A DNA stretch of 64,000 nucleotides from assembly GCF_006376615.1 (NCBI RefSeq), contig NZ_VEXQ01000002.1:186001-250000 (forward strand), written 5' to 3'. This DNA is from Buttiauxella sp. B2 (GTDB lineage: Bacteria > Pseudomonadota > Gammaproteobacteria > Enterobacterales > Enterobacteriaceae). Position numbers and translations under genes: made by a program. This document shows positions 31,540 to 40,746 of the stretch, in pieces; position 1 is the first letter of the stretch; the number at the start of each line of letters is the position of its first letter. The notes under the pieces were generated by a model that was not told the DNA's origin, searched no databases, and saw nothing but the letters and a program-made list of their open reading frames with translations.

Positions 31540-33798
31540 TTACGCAGGAATGTGCCCCACTTTATTATGCCGCGACCAGACGCGGTGCGCGGCTAATAGC
31601 TTAAGGAAATCATCGGTAAATGCACTTGTGACGGTGTCACCTTCAACGACGCCATCTTCACCTTGATTATCAATGCCTAGTTTGGATTTAAACTTACGGG
31701 CGTCACCGACAAGACCAATTACTTTCAAGTGCTTATAAGCTTCCAGTAAGTAGTAAGCCGCATCCCCATTATTCAGAATCGAGTTGAGGTCGCCTCCTGG
31801 CACAATCACGGCATCGACACTGACCGAAGGCGAACCTGCAAATGTGGCTCCCACGGGCAGCAGGGAACCGTCGTCAGCGTTAACCTCACCCATTCGTGAA
31901 AACAGCAGCTTGCTATGCACCCCCTGAGCCTTGAGTGCTTGCATCACGGCTAAGACATCCGCAGCATTGGCTTTTTCACTGAGCAAAATCGCCACGACTC
32001 GCCCTTTCACTGAACCGCTCGGTACGGCATACAGACTCAGACTGGGATCTTTCTTCAGGCCATTCACATCTTTCGGCGGAGCAACGTGCATTTGCTCGTC
32101 CGACAGTTCAATACCAAGATTCTCTGCCACCGGATGCGCGAGAGAAATATCAATATGTGTCAGATGATCCAGCACTCTTTCGCGAATATACGGCCTGGCT
32201 ACTTTGGATAGTTCAAAGCTAAATGCACTGATGATGTGTTGCTGTTCGACCGGTGTCTGGCTTTGCCAGAACAGGCGAGGCTGAGAGTAATACTCGCCAA
32301 ACGATGGGCTACGCTCACGGATTTTATGGCCTTCAACACGTGCCTGGTAGCTTTCAAAACCACCGCGTTTTGGCCCCGGAGGCGTTTCGCGAGGCCAGTT
32401 ATCGTTTATGGAATTTGGCTCATAATTGGCTGGGTTGCTGTCTATATCCATGCGATGCATGCCGTCACGCTGGAAGTTGTGATACGGGCAGACCGGACGG
32501 TTTATCGGGATCTCATGGAAGTTTGGCCCACCAAGACGGCTAATTTGCGTATCGGTGTAAGAGAATAAACGCCCCTGCAACAGCGGGTCGTTACTGAAAT
32601 CTAGTCCTGGAACGATGTGCCCTGGATGGAATGCCGCTTGTTCATTTTCAGCAAAGAAATTATCTGGGTTACGATTGAGCGTCATTTTACCTACCAGATG
32701 AACGGGAACCAGTTCTTCCGGAATCAATTTAGTGGGGTCGAGCAGGTCGAAGTCGTATTTAAATTCATCTTCTTCAGGGATTAATTGCAGGCCCAATTCG
32801 TATTCCGGGAAGTCGCCTGCTTCAATAGATTCCCATAGATCGCGACGGTGGAAGTCAGGATCTCGGCCCGTAAGTTTTTGCGATTCATCCCAAACCAGCG
32901 AGGCTTTACCGGCGGTTGGTTTCCAGTGGAAACGCACGAAGGTGGCTTTGCCCGCGGCATTTATCATGCGGAAAGTATGAATACCAAAACCTTCCATGGT
33001 GCGATAGCTGCGCGGGAGACCACGGTCAGACATTGCCCAGATAACGTTGTGCAGCGTTTCAGGTTGTAGTGACACGTAATCCCAGAAGGTGTCATGGGCG
33101 CTGCCACCTTGCGGGATAGCCCAGTGTGGTTCGGGTTTTACCGCGTGAACGAAATCCGGAAATTTATGCGCATCCTGAATGAAAAAGACCGGGGTATTAT
33201 TGCCGACTAAATCGAAAATGCCTTCTTCCGTATAGAACTTAGTGGCAAATCCACGGATATCTCGCACGGTATCGGCTGAGCCCGCACCACCTTGAACGGT
33301 AGAAAAACGCACGTACACCGGTGTGATTTTGTCGGGGTCAGAGAGGAAGTCTGCTTTGGTCACTTCCGCCATATTTTTGTAAGGCTGGAAATAACCATGT
33401 GCCGCAGAACCACGGGCATGGACGATACGCTCGGGGATACGCTCATGGTCAAAATGGGTGATTTTTTCCCGCAGGATAAAATCTTCCAGAAGCGTAGGCC
33501 CACGCGTACCGGCACGCAGTGAGTTTTGGTCATCGGCAATGCGCACACCCTGATTCGTGGTGAGAGGGAAATTTTCACCATCTTTGCGATGTACATCGAG
33601 CGATTTCAGTTTTTCGTTGGAGGTATCCGGACTTTTATAGCTCCCAGCGGCGGTGGGTTGCGCACCCGGGGGGCTGGGTTCAGCGGAAGGGCGATGCGAT
33701 CCATCTTCGGGAGCCAGTGAATCCATACCAGGTTTTGATTCATTAGCGTCATGCACAGGTGCACTGTGGGTTAAAGGGTGTTTATCGTTCGTCGACAT
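31540..33798 (-). CDS. katE: Catalase HPII (large-subunit monofunctional catalase)
   Basis: This heme d catalase of stationary phase decomposes hydrogen peroxide. At 752 residues it is close to E. coli KatE (753). The catalytic histidine is in [14 protein letters not shown], the distal asparagine in [10 protein letters not shown]...[10 protein letters not shown], and the heme tyrosine in [14 protein letters not shown]. The C-terminal flavodoxin-like domain is present. ATG 33798 (MSTNDKHP) has GGAG 9 bases upstream; the earlier ATG sits on the ribosome-binding site. Confidence 0.97.
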   Translation of the reverse strand: MSTNDKHPLTHSAPVHDANESKPGMDSLAPEDGSHRPSAEPSPPGAQPTAAGSYKSPDTSNEKLKSLDVHRKDGENFPLTTNQGVRIADDQNSLRAGTRGPTLLEDFILREKITHFDHERIPERIVHARGSAAHGYFQPYKNMAEVTKADFLSDPDKITPVYVRFSTVQGGAGSADTVRDIRGFATKFYTEEGIFDLVGNNTPVFFIQDAHKFPDFVHAVKPEPHWAIPQGGSAHDTFWDYVSLQPETLHNVIWAMSDRGLPRSYRTMEGFGIHTFRMINAAGKATFVRFHWKPTAGKASLVWDESQKLTGRDPDFHRRDLWESIEAGDFPEYELGLQLIPEEDEFKYDFDLLDPTKLIPEELVPVHLVGKMTLNRNPDNFFAENEQAAFHPGHIVPGLDFSNDPLLQGRLFSYTDTQISRLGGPNFHEIPINRPVCPYHNFQRDGMHRMDIDSNPANYEPNSINDNWPRETPPGPKRGGFESYQARVEGHKIRERSPSFGEYYSQPRLFWQSQTPVEQQHIISAFSFELSKVARPYIRERVLDHLTHIDISLAHPVAENLGIELSDEQMHVAPPKDVNGLKKDPSLSLYAVPSGSVKGRVVAILLSEKANAADVLAVMQALKAQGVHSKLLFSRMGEVNADDGSLLPVGATFAGSPSVSVDAVIVPGGDLNSILNNGDAAYYLLEAYKHLKVIGLVGDARKFKSKLGIDNQGEDGVVEGDTVTSAFTDDFLKLLAAHRVWSRHNKVGHIPA

Positions 33799-33970
33799 TG
33801 AACACATCTCCTTCTCGAATTATTTTGGGGATAGCCCTGTTCGAACGGGTCGTGTGGGGTCAAAAACATCTTTAACTATAGAACAAGGTCATCTCAACGC
33901 GAGACGAGGAGGGCTGTTCTCCGCTATCATAGTGAAGTTGTTCATCAATTTAGTTTTGACTCCATTGCCT

Positions 33971-34210
33971 ATGAAACCTTTACGCCAACAAAATAATCGC
34001 CCTGTCATGACGTACCGACCGCGTGTTGAACCCGCTCCCCCAGCCCATGCATGGCGTGTAGAAGGATTTAAGGATGTGTGGATGCTGCGCAATCGCTATG
34101 TGGCCTTTGTGCTGGTCGGAAATGCGTTCAGCCAGTCACCTCCGTTTACGTTACCGGAGGCGGCACAGCGTTGGGCAACGCAGATTAGACAGGAAAATGA
34201 GATTTCCTGA
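33971..34210 (+). CDS. cedA: Cell division activator CedA
   Basis: The 79-residue basic protein is similar to E. coli CedA throughout (VEPAPPAHAWRV, FKDVWMLRNRYVAFVLVG, FTLPEAAQRWATQIRQE). E. coli CedA binds DNA and RNA polymerase and was found as a suppressor of over-initiation in dnaAcos. The start is the ATG at 33971; the upstream open frame to 33653 runs antisense through katE and is not coding. No clear ribosome-binding site is visible. Confidence 0.93.
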   Translation: MKPLRQQNNRPVMTYRPRVEPAPPAHAWRVEGFKDVWMLRNRYVAFVLVGNAFSQSPPFTLPEAAQRWATQIRQENEIS

Positions 34211-34233
34211 GAGATGATTTGATGACGGCGGAT

Positions 34234-34920
34234 TTACCCGCCGTTACTGATCTGTTCAAACACTTCGCAACCCGTATCATTGCCTTCAGTACAGCTTAGG
34301 TTCAACCACTGCAACGCTCTTTGCTTATTGGTGGCGATAAAACCTTTCTCTCCGTTTAAAAACAGCATTCCAGCCCAGTACTCAGCATAACCAGAGCGAG
34401 ATAGCGCCGAGCTACGCTTAAACCAGAATGTCGCTTTTTCGTCATCTTGCGAAACACCGGCGCCATTAGCGTAGAGCAAGCCCAGGAACATTTGTGCATC
34501 GACTGCTGAGTCACTTTCTATATCTTGCGAGGCACTTTCCAGTAACTTAATGGCGGCAGGGTAATCAGGATTGCCCGCTTGAGTATTAACGAGAATACGC
34601 GCCAGAGTCACTTTTCCTGTCTGGCTACCGCGCTCTACAGCCTGCTCAGCTAAGGATTTAGCTTGCTGATAATCCGCATTGGTGGGGTCATGAATTTTTA
34701 GCTGTGCCAGTAACGCCAGTGCATCGGCATCACCCTGAGCCGCTGATTTTGCCGCCCAATTTTCTGCCTGCTGATATTCGCCGGCACTAAATAAGGTATC
34801 GGCAAGATAAAACTGGGCGCGGCTGTCACCGGCCTGTGCGTGTTTTAGATAAGGGTTATCGGGCATTTCGGCCCAGGCCGTAGATACGCAAAAGAAGAAC
34901 AGGATACAGAGTCGTTTCAT
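34234..34920 (-). CDS. Secreted Sel1-like/TPR repeat protein
   Basis: The 228-residue product begins with a signal peptide (LCILFFFCVSTAWAE) and then about five helical repeats of Sel1 type (AQFYLADTLFSAGEYQQAENW, AQMFLGLLYANGAGVSQDDE). A CTEGNDTGCEVFEQ segment near the end could form a disulfide. A periplasmic scaffolding role is an inference. I do not recognise a named E. coli orthologue at this position. Confidence 0.8.
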   Translation of the reverse strand: MKRLCILFFFCVSTAWAEMPDNPYLKHAQAGDSRAQFYLADTLFSAGEYQQAENWAAKSAAQGDADALALLAQLKIHDPTNADYQQAKSLAEQAVERGSQTGKVTLARILVNTQAGNPDYPAAIKLLESASQDIESDSAVDAQMFLGLLYANGAGVSQDDEKATFWFKRSSALSRSGYAEYWAGMLFLNGEKGFIATNKQRALQWLNLSCTEGNDTGCEVFEQISNGG

Positions 34921-34991
34921 AGAGGGAAGGGATCCGTAGATGGCGATTGTATTATGGCACCCTGTAAGGGGGCTCTAAGTTGTTATCAATG

Positions 34992-35020
34992 AAAAAACGG
35001 CTCCCTGTTACAGGAGCCGT
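34992..35020 (-). terminator. Terminator after tcyP
   Basis: An 8-bp perfect stem (34997-35004 with 35013-35020) is followed, reading the minus strand, by six T. It ends the tcyP transcript. Confidence 0.9.
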
Positions 35021-35067
35021 TATATTGTCGCAGATTATTCGGTAGTTTTGCTACTGATGGTTATGGA

Positions 35068-36459
35068 TTAGCGATGAGCCAATTGAGCTTCATCGTCGCT
35101 ATTTAATAACTCTTTATCAGTCTGTTTCATCAACTGGCTGGTGATTGTGCCAGCAGTCATTGAACCATTTACGTTCAGCGCGGTACGGCCCATATCGATA
35201 AGTGGTTCAACAGAAATCAGCAGTGCTACCAGTGTGACTGGCAAGCCCATGGCTGGCAGAACAATCAGGGCGGCGAAGGTTGCACCGCCACCCACACCAG
35301 CAACGCCTGCGGAGCTTACGGTAACAATCCCGACCAAAGTCGCAATCCAAATTGGGTCCAGTGGGTTAATACCAACGGTTGGAGCGACCATCACAGCAAG
35401 CATTGCTGGGTACAAGCCTGCACAACCGTTCTGGCCAATAGTTGCCCCAAATGAGGCCGCAAAGCTTGCGATAGACTCTGGTACACCCAGGCGACGAGTT
35501 TGCGCTTCAACGTTTAATGGAATACTGGCAGCGCTGGAGCGGCTGGTGAAGGCAAACGTCAGCACCGGCCAAACTTTGCGGAAGTATTTCAGCGGGCTAA
35601 CGCCGTTAACGGCAAGCAGTATCGCATGCACGCCGAACATGATGGCCAGGCCGAGGTAAGAGGCAACCACGAAGCTACCAAGCTTGATGATGTCTTGTAG
35701 GTTAGAACCAGCAACCACTTTGGTCATCAGTGCGAGCACGCCGTATGGAGTCAGTTGCATTACCAGACGCACCAGCTTCATTACCCAGCTTTGCAGCGTA
35801 TCAATCGCAACCAGAACGCGTTCACCTTTCGGTGCATCGTCTTTCAGCAATTTCAGTGCGGCGACACCCAAAAATGCGGCGAAAATCACGATACTGATGA
35901 TGGAAGTTGGATTTGCACCCGTCAGGTCAGCAAACGGATTCTTCGGTACGAACGAGAGAATCAGCTGAGGCACGTTCAGATCAGCCACTTTGCCTACATA
36001 GGTGGTTTCGATGGTGCTCAGACGTGCTGTTTCTGCCGTACCCTGAACCAGTCCTTCGGCAGTAAGACCAAATAGGTTGGTTACCAGTACGCCGACAAGC
36101 GCAGAAATCAAAGTAGTAAACAGCAACGTCCCGATGGTCAGGAAGCTGATTTTACCCAAGGAAGATGCGTTATGCAGGCGTGCAACCGCGCTTAAAATAG
36201 ACGCGAAGACTAATGGCATAACGATCATTTGCAACAGTTGAACATAACCGTTACCGACAATGTTAAACCACTGGATAGATTGCTTCAGAACCGGGCTGTC
36301 TTCGCCATAAATGGTGTGCAGCGCAAGACCGAATACCACACCAATCGCTAAACCAAGCAGTACTTTTTTCGCCAGACTCCACTGTTTGTGGCGAGTTTGC
36401 GCCAGCAACAGCAGTAAAATAACGAACACGATAACGTTCGCTACAAGTGGAAAATTCAT
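35068..36459 (-). CDS. tcyP: L-cystine:sodium/proton symporter TcyP
   Basis: This dicarboxylate/amino acid:cation symporter family member (463 residues) is nearly identical in layout to E. coli TcyP (YdjN). [20 protein letters not shown] and [16 protein letters not shown] are the re-entrant hairpin and substrate motifs. It imports cystine at the inner membrane. AGGAG lies 8 bases before the ATG at 36459; the ATG two codons earlier is too close to it. Regulation by CysB is expected from E. coli but no site is claimed here. Confidence 0.96.
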   Translation of the reverse strand: MNFPLVANVIVFVILLLLLAQTRHKQWSLAKKVLLGLAIGVVFGLALHTIYGEDSPVLKQSIQWFNIVGNGYVQLLQMIVMPLVFASILSAVARLHNASSLGKISFLTIGTLLFTTLISALVGVLVTNLFGLTAEGLVQGTAETARLSTIETTYVGKVADLNVPQLILSFVPKNPFADLTGANPTSIISIVIFAAFLGVAALKLLKDDAPKGERVLVAIDTLQSWVMKLVRLVMQLTPYGVLALMTKVVAGSNLQDIIKLGSFVVASYLGLAIMFGVHAILLAVNGVSPLKYFRKVWPVLTFAFTSRSSAASIPLNVEAQTRRLGVPESIASFAASFGATIGQNGCAGLYPAMLAVMVAPTVGINPLDPIWIATLVGIVTVSSAGVAGVGGGATFAALIVLPAMGLPVTLVALLISVEPLIDMGRTALNVNGSMTAGTITSQLMKQTDKELLNSDDEAQLAHR

Positions 36460-36592
36460 CCCCATATCTCCTGAATGTATTGTAAACAGATGGACTGGTT
36501 GCCACCTTTATTGTGTAAATCGTATCAGAACCAGGAAAGGACACTTATATTCAAAAGGAATTGATTATTCCAATTTGAGCTATTTCGTCTAA

Positions 36593-37183
36593 TTATTGTT
36601 CCAGATGGTTACTTAAAAAGCTGTTGAAGGTCATTTGCATCGAAATTATCACCTGAGATGACCAACGCACTGCACTGTTATCGGGCAAACTTTGCGGCAT
36701 CCATACAGCCAGGCCGAACAGTGCCATGCACAACGCTCGCTCAAGTTGGTTCCCTTTTTGTGGTCTGATTATCGGGAAACGAAAGCGCCAGCGGCATGGC
36801 CAAAGCAGTGGAACACCTGCAGGCGTGAGCATATCCGCCAAAATATGGCTTAAATAACCAAGGACCATTCCCTGCAAGGCATCGGCGGGGATCACCCAGG
36901 TTTCAGGGACTTTGAGATAAAACAGCGCAAGGCTTGCGAACACGGCAAATAAACTGTGTGTAAACCCGCGATGGCCGCAGGCTCGGGCGATAGGTTTTGA
37001 AATCCATGGTAAGCGCTGACCAAGAAATGACTTTGGATGGTCAATATCAGGCAGCAGGCAGGTCAGGATTGCAGACGGCACAATATGCCACCAGTCTCCT
37101 TGCGCAAGGACAGGCGTGAGTTCGGCGTTTTTAGCGAATACTGCACAGGCTATGGAAAAAAGAAGGTGGCCTTCCGCCGTCAT
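36593..37183 (-). CDS. ydjM: Inner-membrane metal-dependent hydrolase family protein YdjM
   Basis: The 196-residue protein belongs to the YdjM/DUF457 family: HLLFSIACAVFAKN, CLLPDIDHPKSFLGQR and RGFTHSLFAVFASL hold the His/Asp metal-ligand pattern, and several membrane helices follow. E. coli ydjM is an SOS gene controlled by LexA. A LexA box is visible 20 bases before the start here. The biochemical role is unknown. Confidence 0.94.
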   Translation of the reverse strand: MTAEGHLLFSIACAVFAKNAELTPVLAQGDWWHIVPSAILTCLLPDIDHPKSFLGQRLPWISKPIARACGHRGFTHSLFAVFASLALFYLKVPETWVIPADALQGMVLGYLSHILADMLTPAGVPLLWPCRWRFRFPIIRPQKGNQLERALCMALFGLAVWMPQSLPDNSAVRWSSQVIISMQMTFNSFLSNHLEQ

Positions 37184-37202
37184 GATACTACCTGGATGAA
37201 AA

Positions 37203-37218
37203 CTGTCGATTCATACAG
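37203..37218. promoter_or_regulatory. LexA (SOS) box before ydjM
   Basis: CTGT-CGATTCAT-ACAG matches the LexA consensus CTGT-N8-ACAG exactly and lies 20 bases upstream of ydjM. It indicates DNA-damage control, as in E. coli. Confidence 0.9.
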
Positions 37219-37297
37219 TATAGGGATTTTATACAGTAGACGGAAGAGGTGACGGCGTAACATTTTGCTACCGTCGGTTGTCCCGACGGCAGCGTGA

Positions 37298-38059
37298 TTA
37301 GCGGGCTAGCCAACCTCCATCAACTGCAATCGTGTATCCGTTGACGTAATCGGAAGCACTTGATGCGAGAAAAACTACTGGGCCTTGCAGATCGGCTGGA
37401 AGCCCCCATCGGCCAGCAGGGATGCGGTCGAGAATTTCCTGACTACGCGTTTCGTCATCACGTAGTTGCTGAGTATTGTTGGTCGCCATATATCCCGGTG
37501 CGATGGCATTCACATTAATATTGTGTTGCGCCCATTCGTTCGCCAGCAACCGCGTGATACCGAGCACGGCACTTTTCGATGCGGTATAGGAAGGGACGCG
37601 GATACCGCCCTGGAATGAAAGCATGGACGCAATATTGATAATTTTGCCGCCGTTGCCTTGCTTAATGAATTGTTTTGCCACTGCCTGCGAGAGAAAAAAT
37701 ACTGACTTACTATTCAGATTCATCACGTCATCCCAGTTTTTTTCGCTAAATTCCAGGGCATCTTCACGGCGAATAGTTCCGGCGTTATTCACCAGAATAT
37801 CTATTTTTCCCATAGCGGCGACGGCTTGAGAAATGATATCGGGAATGGCGCCTTGTTGACTTAAATCTGCCTGAATTGCGAAAAAGCGGCGACCGAGACC
37901 CTGTACTTTTTGCGCCGTTTCGTGCGGGGTTTTTCGATTCACGCTGACGATGTCACAACCAGCCTCGGCAAGGCCAATCGCCATTCCCTGGCCCAGTCCG
38001 GTATCACAACCTGTGACGATTGCGACTTTGCCTTGCAGATTAAAAGCATTGAGAATCAT
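37298..38059 (-). CDS. kduD: 2-dehydro-3-deoxy-D-gluconate 5-dehydrogenase
   Basis: KduD is a 253-residue short-chain dehydrogenase acting in pectin/hexuronate breakdown (2,5-diketo-3-deoxygluconate to 2-keto-3-deoxygluconate). NAD motif TGCDTGLGQG, NNAG and the catalytic S-Y-K (ASMLSFQG, YTASK) are present. It is the same length as E. coli KduD, with near-identical C-terminal DRIPAGRWGLP. In E. coli it is paired with kduI at another locus; here it stands alone between ydjM and hxpB. Confidence 0.93.
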   Translation of the reverse strand: MILNAFNLQGKVAIVTGCDTGLGQGMAIGLAEAGCDIVSVNRKTPHETAQKVQGLGRRFFAIQADLSQQGAIPDIISQAVAAMGKIDILVNNAGTIRREDALEFSEKNWDDVMNLNSKSVFFLSQAVAKQFIKQGNGGKIINIASMLSFQGGIRVPSYTASKSAVLGITRLLANEWAQHNINVNAIAPGYMATNNTQQLRDDETRSQEILDRIPAGRWGLPADLQGPVVFLASSASDYVNGYTIAVDGGWLAR

Positions 38060-38136
38060 AGTTACCCCGATATTCGGAAAAGCGCGATTGCGCGTGTGAA
38101 TAAAGAGTAGATACGGGGGAGTAGAAATTCAAATTA

Positions 38137-38157
38137 ATATGAAATGATGTTTTAATA
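38137..38157. promoter_or_regulatory. KdgR-like operator before kduD
   Basis: ATATGAAATGATGTTTTAATA resembles the KdgR box (TGAAA-N5-TTTCA type). It lies 78 bases upstream of kduD, in the 155-base spacer to hxpB. KdgR controls kdu genes in enterobacteria, so hexuronate induction is likely. Confidence 0.6.
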
Positions 38158-38214
38158 ATTTTGACGCAGGTATGGTTTTGAGAAAGATGCGGGGAATCCC
38201 GCATCTAAAATACG

Positions 38215-38883
38215 TTAGCCAATCAGGTGTTCTGCGCGTAATTCAACAAGTGATGGAAGTTTGGCATTCGCCAGACACCAGCGTTCGTCGCCATGATTTT
38301 CCTCGGCAGGAACCACAATGGAACGCATGCGCGCAGCTTTGGTGGCAATCATCCCATTTACTGAGTCTTCAAGTGTGACACAGCATAGCGGGTCAACGCC
38401 CAGTTTAGCTGCAGCATCCAGGTAAACCTGCGGATGGGGTTTGCTGTAAGGGAGGTGCTCTGCTGAGGCAATTGCATCAAATTCAGCGCGAAGGTCGAAC
38501 ATTTCCAGTACGCGCTCGAGCATATGCAAAGGTGACGCAGAAGCTAAACCTACTTTCAGCCCTTGCGCTTTGCACAAAGCCACAGCTTCACGTACACCCG
38601 GCAGTATTGGGCGTTTCTCTTCAACTAATGAAATGGCTCGTGTAATGATACGGTCCGTCACTTCTTCACGCGTTGGGCCATTCCACGGTTGTTGGGCAAA
38701 CCACAGTTCCACGACCAGATCGATACGCAAACCAAGTGTGTCGGGTAGTTCGGCTCGACGAGAAATATCCACGCCAATGCTTGCCAGTACATCCAGTTCG
38801 GCCTGGTCCCATAACGGTTCAGAATCAATCAATAAACCGTCCATATCAAAAATCGCAGCTAAAATCTGGCGAGTAACAGCCAT
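38215..38883 (-). CDS. hxpB: HAD-family hexitol phosphatase (YniC)
   Basis: The 222-residue phosphatase has HAD motif I IFDMDGLLIDSE (nucleophile Asp and acid/base Asp), motif II LASASP, motif III lysine in YSKPHPQVYL and motif IV LEDSVNG. E. coli HxpB hydrolyses 2-deoxyglucose-6-phosphate and sugar-alcohol phosphates. The length is identical to E. coli. It is divergent from yniB. Confidence 0.96.
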   Translation of the reverse strand: MAVTRQILAAIFDMDGLLIDSEPLWDQAELDVLASIGVDISRRAELPDTLGLRIDLVVELWFAQQPWNGPTREEVTDRIITRAISLVEEKRPILPGVREAVALCKAQGLKVGLASASPLHMLERVLEMFDLRAEFDAIASAEHLPYSKPHPQVYLDAAAKLGVDPLCCVTLEDSVNGMIATKAARMRSIVVPAEENHGDERWCLANAKLPSLVELRAEHLIG

Positions 38884-39050
38884 TTATCGACTCCTGTCAT
38901 TGTGCATTAAAGATAAGATCTCTTATCAATAGCTGGAATTACGGCATGATGCTACCGCTTTGTGACAAATCGCCTGTAAAGCTCAGGCGAAATCACACCG
39001 GACGAGGTAAACTTTGTGCGTGTAAGTTGCGTCTTAATCAAGGGGAACGA

Positions 39051-39587
39051 ATGACGTATCAACAAGCTGGACGCATTGCCGTACTCAAACGTGTGGCTGG
39101 CTGGGTAATTTTCATCCCGGCGGTAATTTCGACATTGATTTCAATTTTGAAGTTTATGTATGAACATAGCGAGAAACAGGCAGGTATTAATGCGGTGATG
39201 CTGGATTTTGCTCATGTCATGATAGAAATGATGCGTTTCAATACGCCTTTTTTAAATTTCTTTTGGTACAACTCGCCGCAACCGGACTTTCATCAGCAGG
39301 CAAATGTGCTGTTTTGGGTGATTTACGCGCTGATATTTATTGGCCTTGCGTTGCAGGCATCAGGAGCTCGAATGAGCCGCCAGGCGAAGTTCCTGCGTGA
39401 AGGTGTGCAGGATCAACTGATTCTGGAGCAGGCAAAAGGCCCGGATGGATTAACCAAAGAGCAGATCGACGCAAAAATCGTGGTGCCGCGGCACACCATT
39501 TTTCTGCAAATATTCCCGCTCTATATTTTACCCATCATCATTATTGTTATCGGTTACTTCTTCTTTTCTCTATTGGGATTCATCTAG
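39051..39587 (+). CDS. yniB: Inner-membrane protein YniB
   Basis: This 178-residue protein of unknown function has three membrane segments (WVIFIPAVISTLISILKFM, LFWVIYALIFIGLAL, IFPLYILPIIIIVIGYFFF). The length matches E. coli YniB. The ATG at 39051 follows CAAGGGG; the in-frame upstream extension is ignored. Confidence 0.95.
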   Translation: MTYQQAGRIAVLKRVAGWVIFIPAVISTLISILKFMYEHSEKQAGINAVMLDFAHVMIEMMRFNTPFLNFFWYNSPQPDFHQQANVLFWVIYALIFIGLALQASGARMSRQAKFLREGVQDQLILEQAKGPDGLTKEQIDAKIVVPRHTIFLQIFPLYILPIIIIVIGYFFFSLLGFI

Positions 39588-39617
39588 AAAAACGCCACTC
39601 CTGAAAGGGGAGTGGCG
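39588..39617 (-). terminator. Terminator between yniB and yniA
   Basis: A 9-bp stem (CGCCACTCC 39593-39601 with GGAGTGGCG 39609-39617) has a T-run on the minus strand. It ends yniA transcription and may also work for yniB. Confidence 0.88.
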
Positions 39618-39623
39618 AAGTCT

Positions 39624-40484
39624 TTAGGCCGCCAGAACTCTGTCCAGTGCCTTTTGCGCGACCACTAAATGCTGGCCGCCAAATAGAATCGCCCGGTTGA
39701 GCAGGGTGTAGAGTTGGTATATGGGTTGGCGTAAGAGGAAATCATGGGGAAGTGGGGAGACTGACTGGTAACCGTCGTAGATTTGCGGTGGCTGGTTCGG
39801 GTGCAATGGCAGCATCGCAAGGTCGCATTCCCGATCCCCCCAGTAACAAGCTGGATCGTAGATAAACGGCCCATCTGGCCCCATCGCGCAATTTCCCGAC
39901 CACAAATCCCCATGCAGTAGTGAAGGCTGCGGCTGGTGAGAGGCAAGGGCCTGATGCACAAATTCGACAATAAGGTCTATATCACCAAACTGAATCCCTT
40001 TCTCGGCAGCTAGTTCAAGCTGCCAGCCAATGCGCTGTTCCGCAAAGAATGTTGACCAACGCCGTTGCCAGGCATTTGGTTGAGGGGTGGTAGAAAGATC
40101 ATTATCAAAATCAAGGCCAAATTGTGGTTGATCGCTCCATGCATGCAAACGCGCCAATTGTTGCCCGAGCAAAAAGGCATTGTGCGCATCAAGCGGTTTC
40201 GCTGGCATGTATTCGAGTAACAGGAAACTGTAATCGCGATCGGAACCTAACGCCCAGACTTTCGGGACTCGCACGGTATTGCTGCGTGAAAGTAACTCCA
40301 GTTGATCGGCTTCGGCAGTGAAGATAGGCAACATCTCTCGATCGTCGCTTTTGACAAAAATCTCATGGCCGGCATAGTTAATTCGCCAGGCGGCATGAAT
40401 TTCTCCGCCGGGTAATTCTGCGCGTTGTTCTATTTCTGCTTCACCGAGTTGTTCACTTAACAGACGACTAATGGCTTGCCACAT
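39624..40484 (-). CDS. yniA: Fructosamine/ketosamine-3-kinase family protein YniA
   Basis: The 286-residue kinase-like protein has the aminoglycoside-phosphotransferase fold: IFVKSDDREMLP lysine, catalytic HGDLWSGNC and metal-binding FIYDPACYWGDRECDLAM. The family phosphorylates ketosamines on glycated proteins, leading to deglycation; that activity is inferred here. It marks the chromosomal side of the prophage junction. Confidence 0.95.
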   Translation of the reverse strand: MWQAISRLLSEQLGEAEIEQRAELPGGEIHAAWRINYAGHEIFVKSDDREMLPIFTAEADQLELLSRSNTVRVPKVWALGSDRDYSFLLLEYMPAKPLDAHNAFLLGQQLARLHAWSDQPQFGLDFDNDLSTTPQPNAWQRRWSTFFAEQRIGWQLELAAEKGIQFGDIDLIVEFVHQALASHQPQPSLLHGDLWSGNCAMGPDGPFIYDPACYWGDRECDLAMLPLHPNQPPQIYDGYQSVSPLPHDFLLRQPIYQLYTLLNRAILFGGQHLVVAQKALDRVLAA

Positions 40485-40746
40485 GATGCTTCTCCCCAGG
40501 TTTTCTGGTAGATCATTAGCTTATGACTATCAACAGGTTTGTCATAACTATTCACTCCTATTGATAGAGCTGCTACATGCTGCTTTAAATCAACCTCTTG
40601 CTTATTGTATCTCACCATATCTATTTACTATATCAACCATTCAGTGACGGTATTCGCGACGGTATTACCTTTGGGGTATACTCAAATCGCTGTCTGATAC
40701 CGTCACCTGGTCAACTGATACCGTAACCCACTGCTATGGCGCATAC
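40485..40746. promoter_or_regulatory. yniA-integrase junction with probable attL and integrase control repeats
   Basis: This 262-base spacer holds the yniA promoter on one side and the integrase promoter on the other. Four copies of an octamer lie here, two as GACGGTAT (40646-40653, 40658-40665) and two inverted as ATACCGTC/ATACCGTA (40697-40704, 40718-40725), suitable as integrase arm sites. There is no tRNA gene. The att core cannot be fixed because the other prophage end is outside the window. Confidence 0.5.
40665..40679. promoter_or_regulatory. Operator-like palindrome at the integrase promoter
   Basis: TTACC-TTTGG-GGTAT differs by one base from the prophage operator TTACC-N5-GGTAA. Its right half overlaps a possible -10 (TATACT, 40677-40682), 65 bases before int. 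The -35 is poor. Confidence 0.45.

Noticed and set aside
33653..33970. Longer cedA frame running under katE
   Set aside because: The first 106 codons are antisense to katE; the CedA-like text begins at ATG 33971.
37219..37240. Second LexA box before ydjM
   Set aside because: CAGTATAGGGATTTTATACAG looks similar but lacks the CTGT-N8-ACAG layout.
40485..40746. tRNA gene as integration site
   Set aside because: No cloverleaf, CCA end or T-arm sequence is present between yniA and the integrase.
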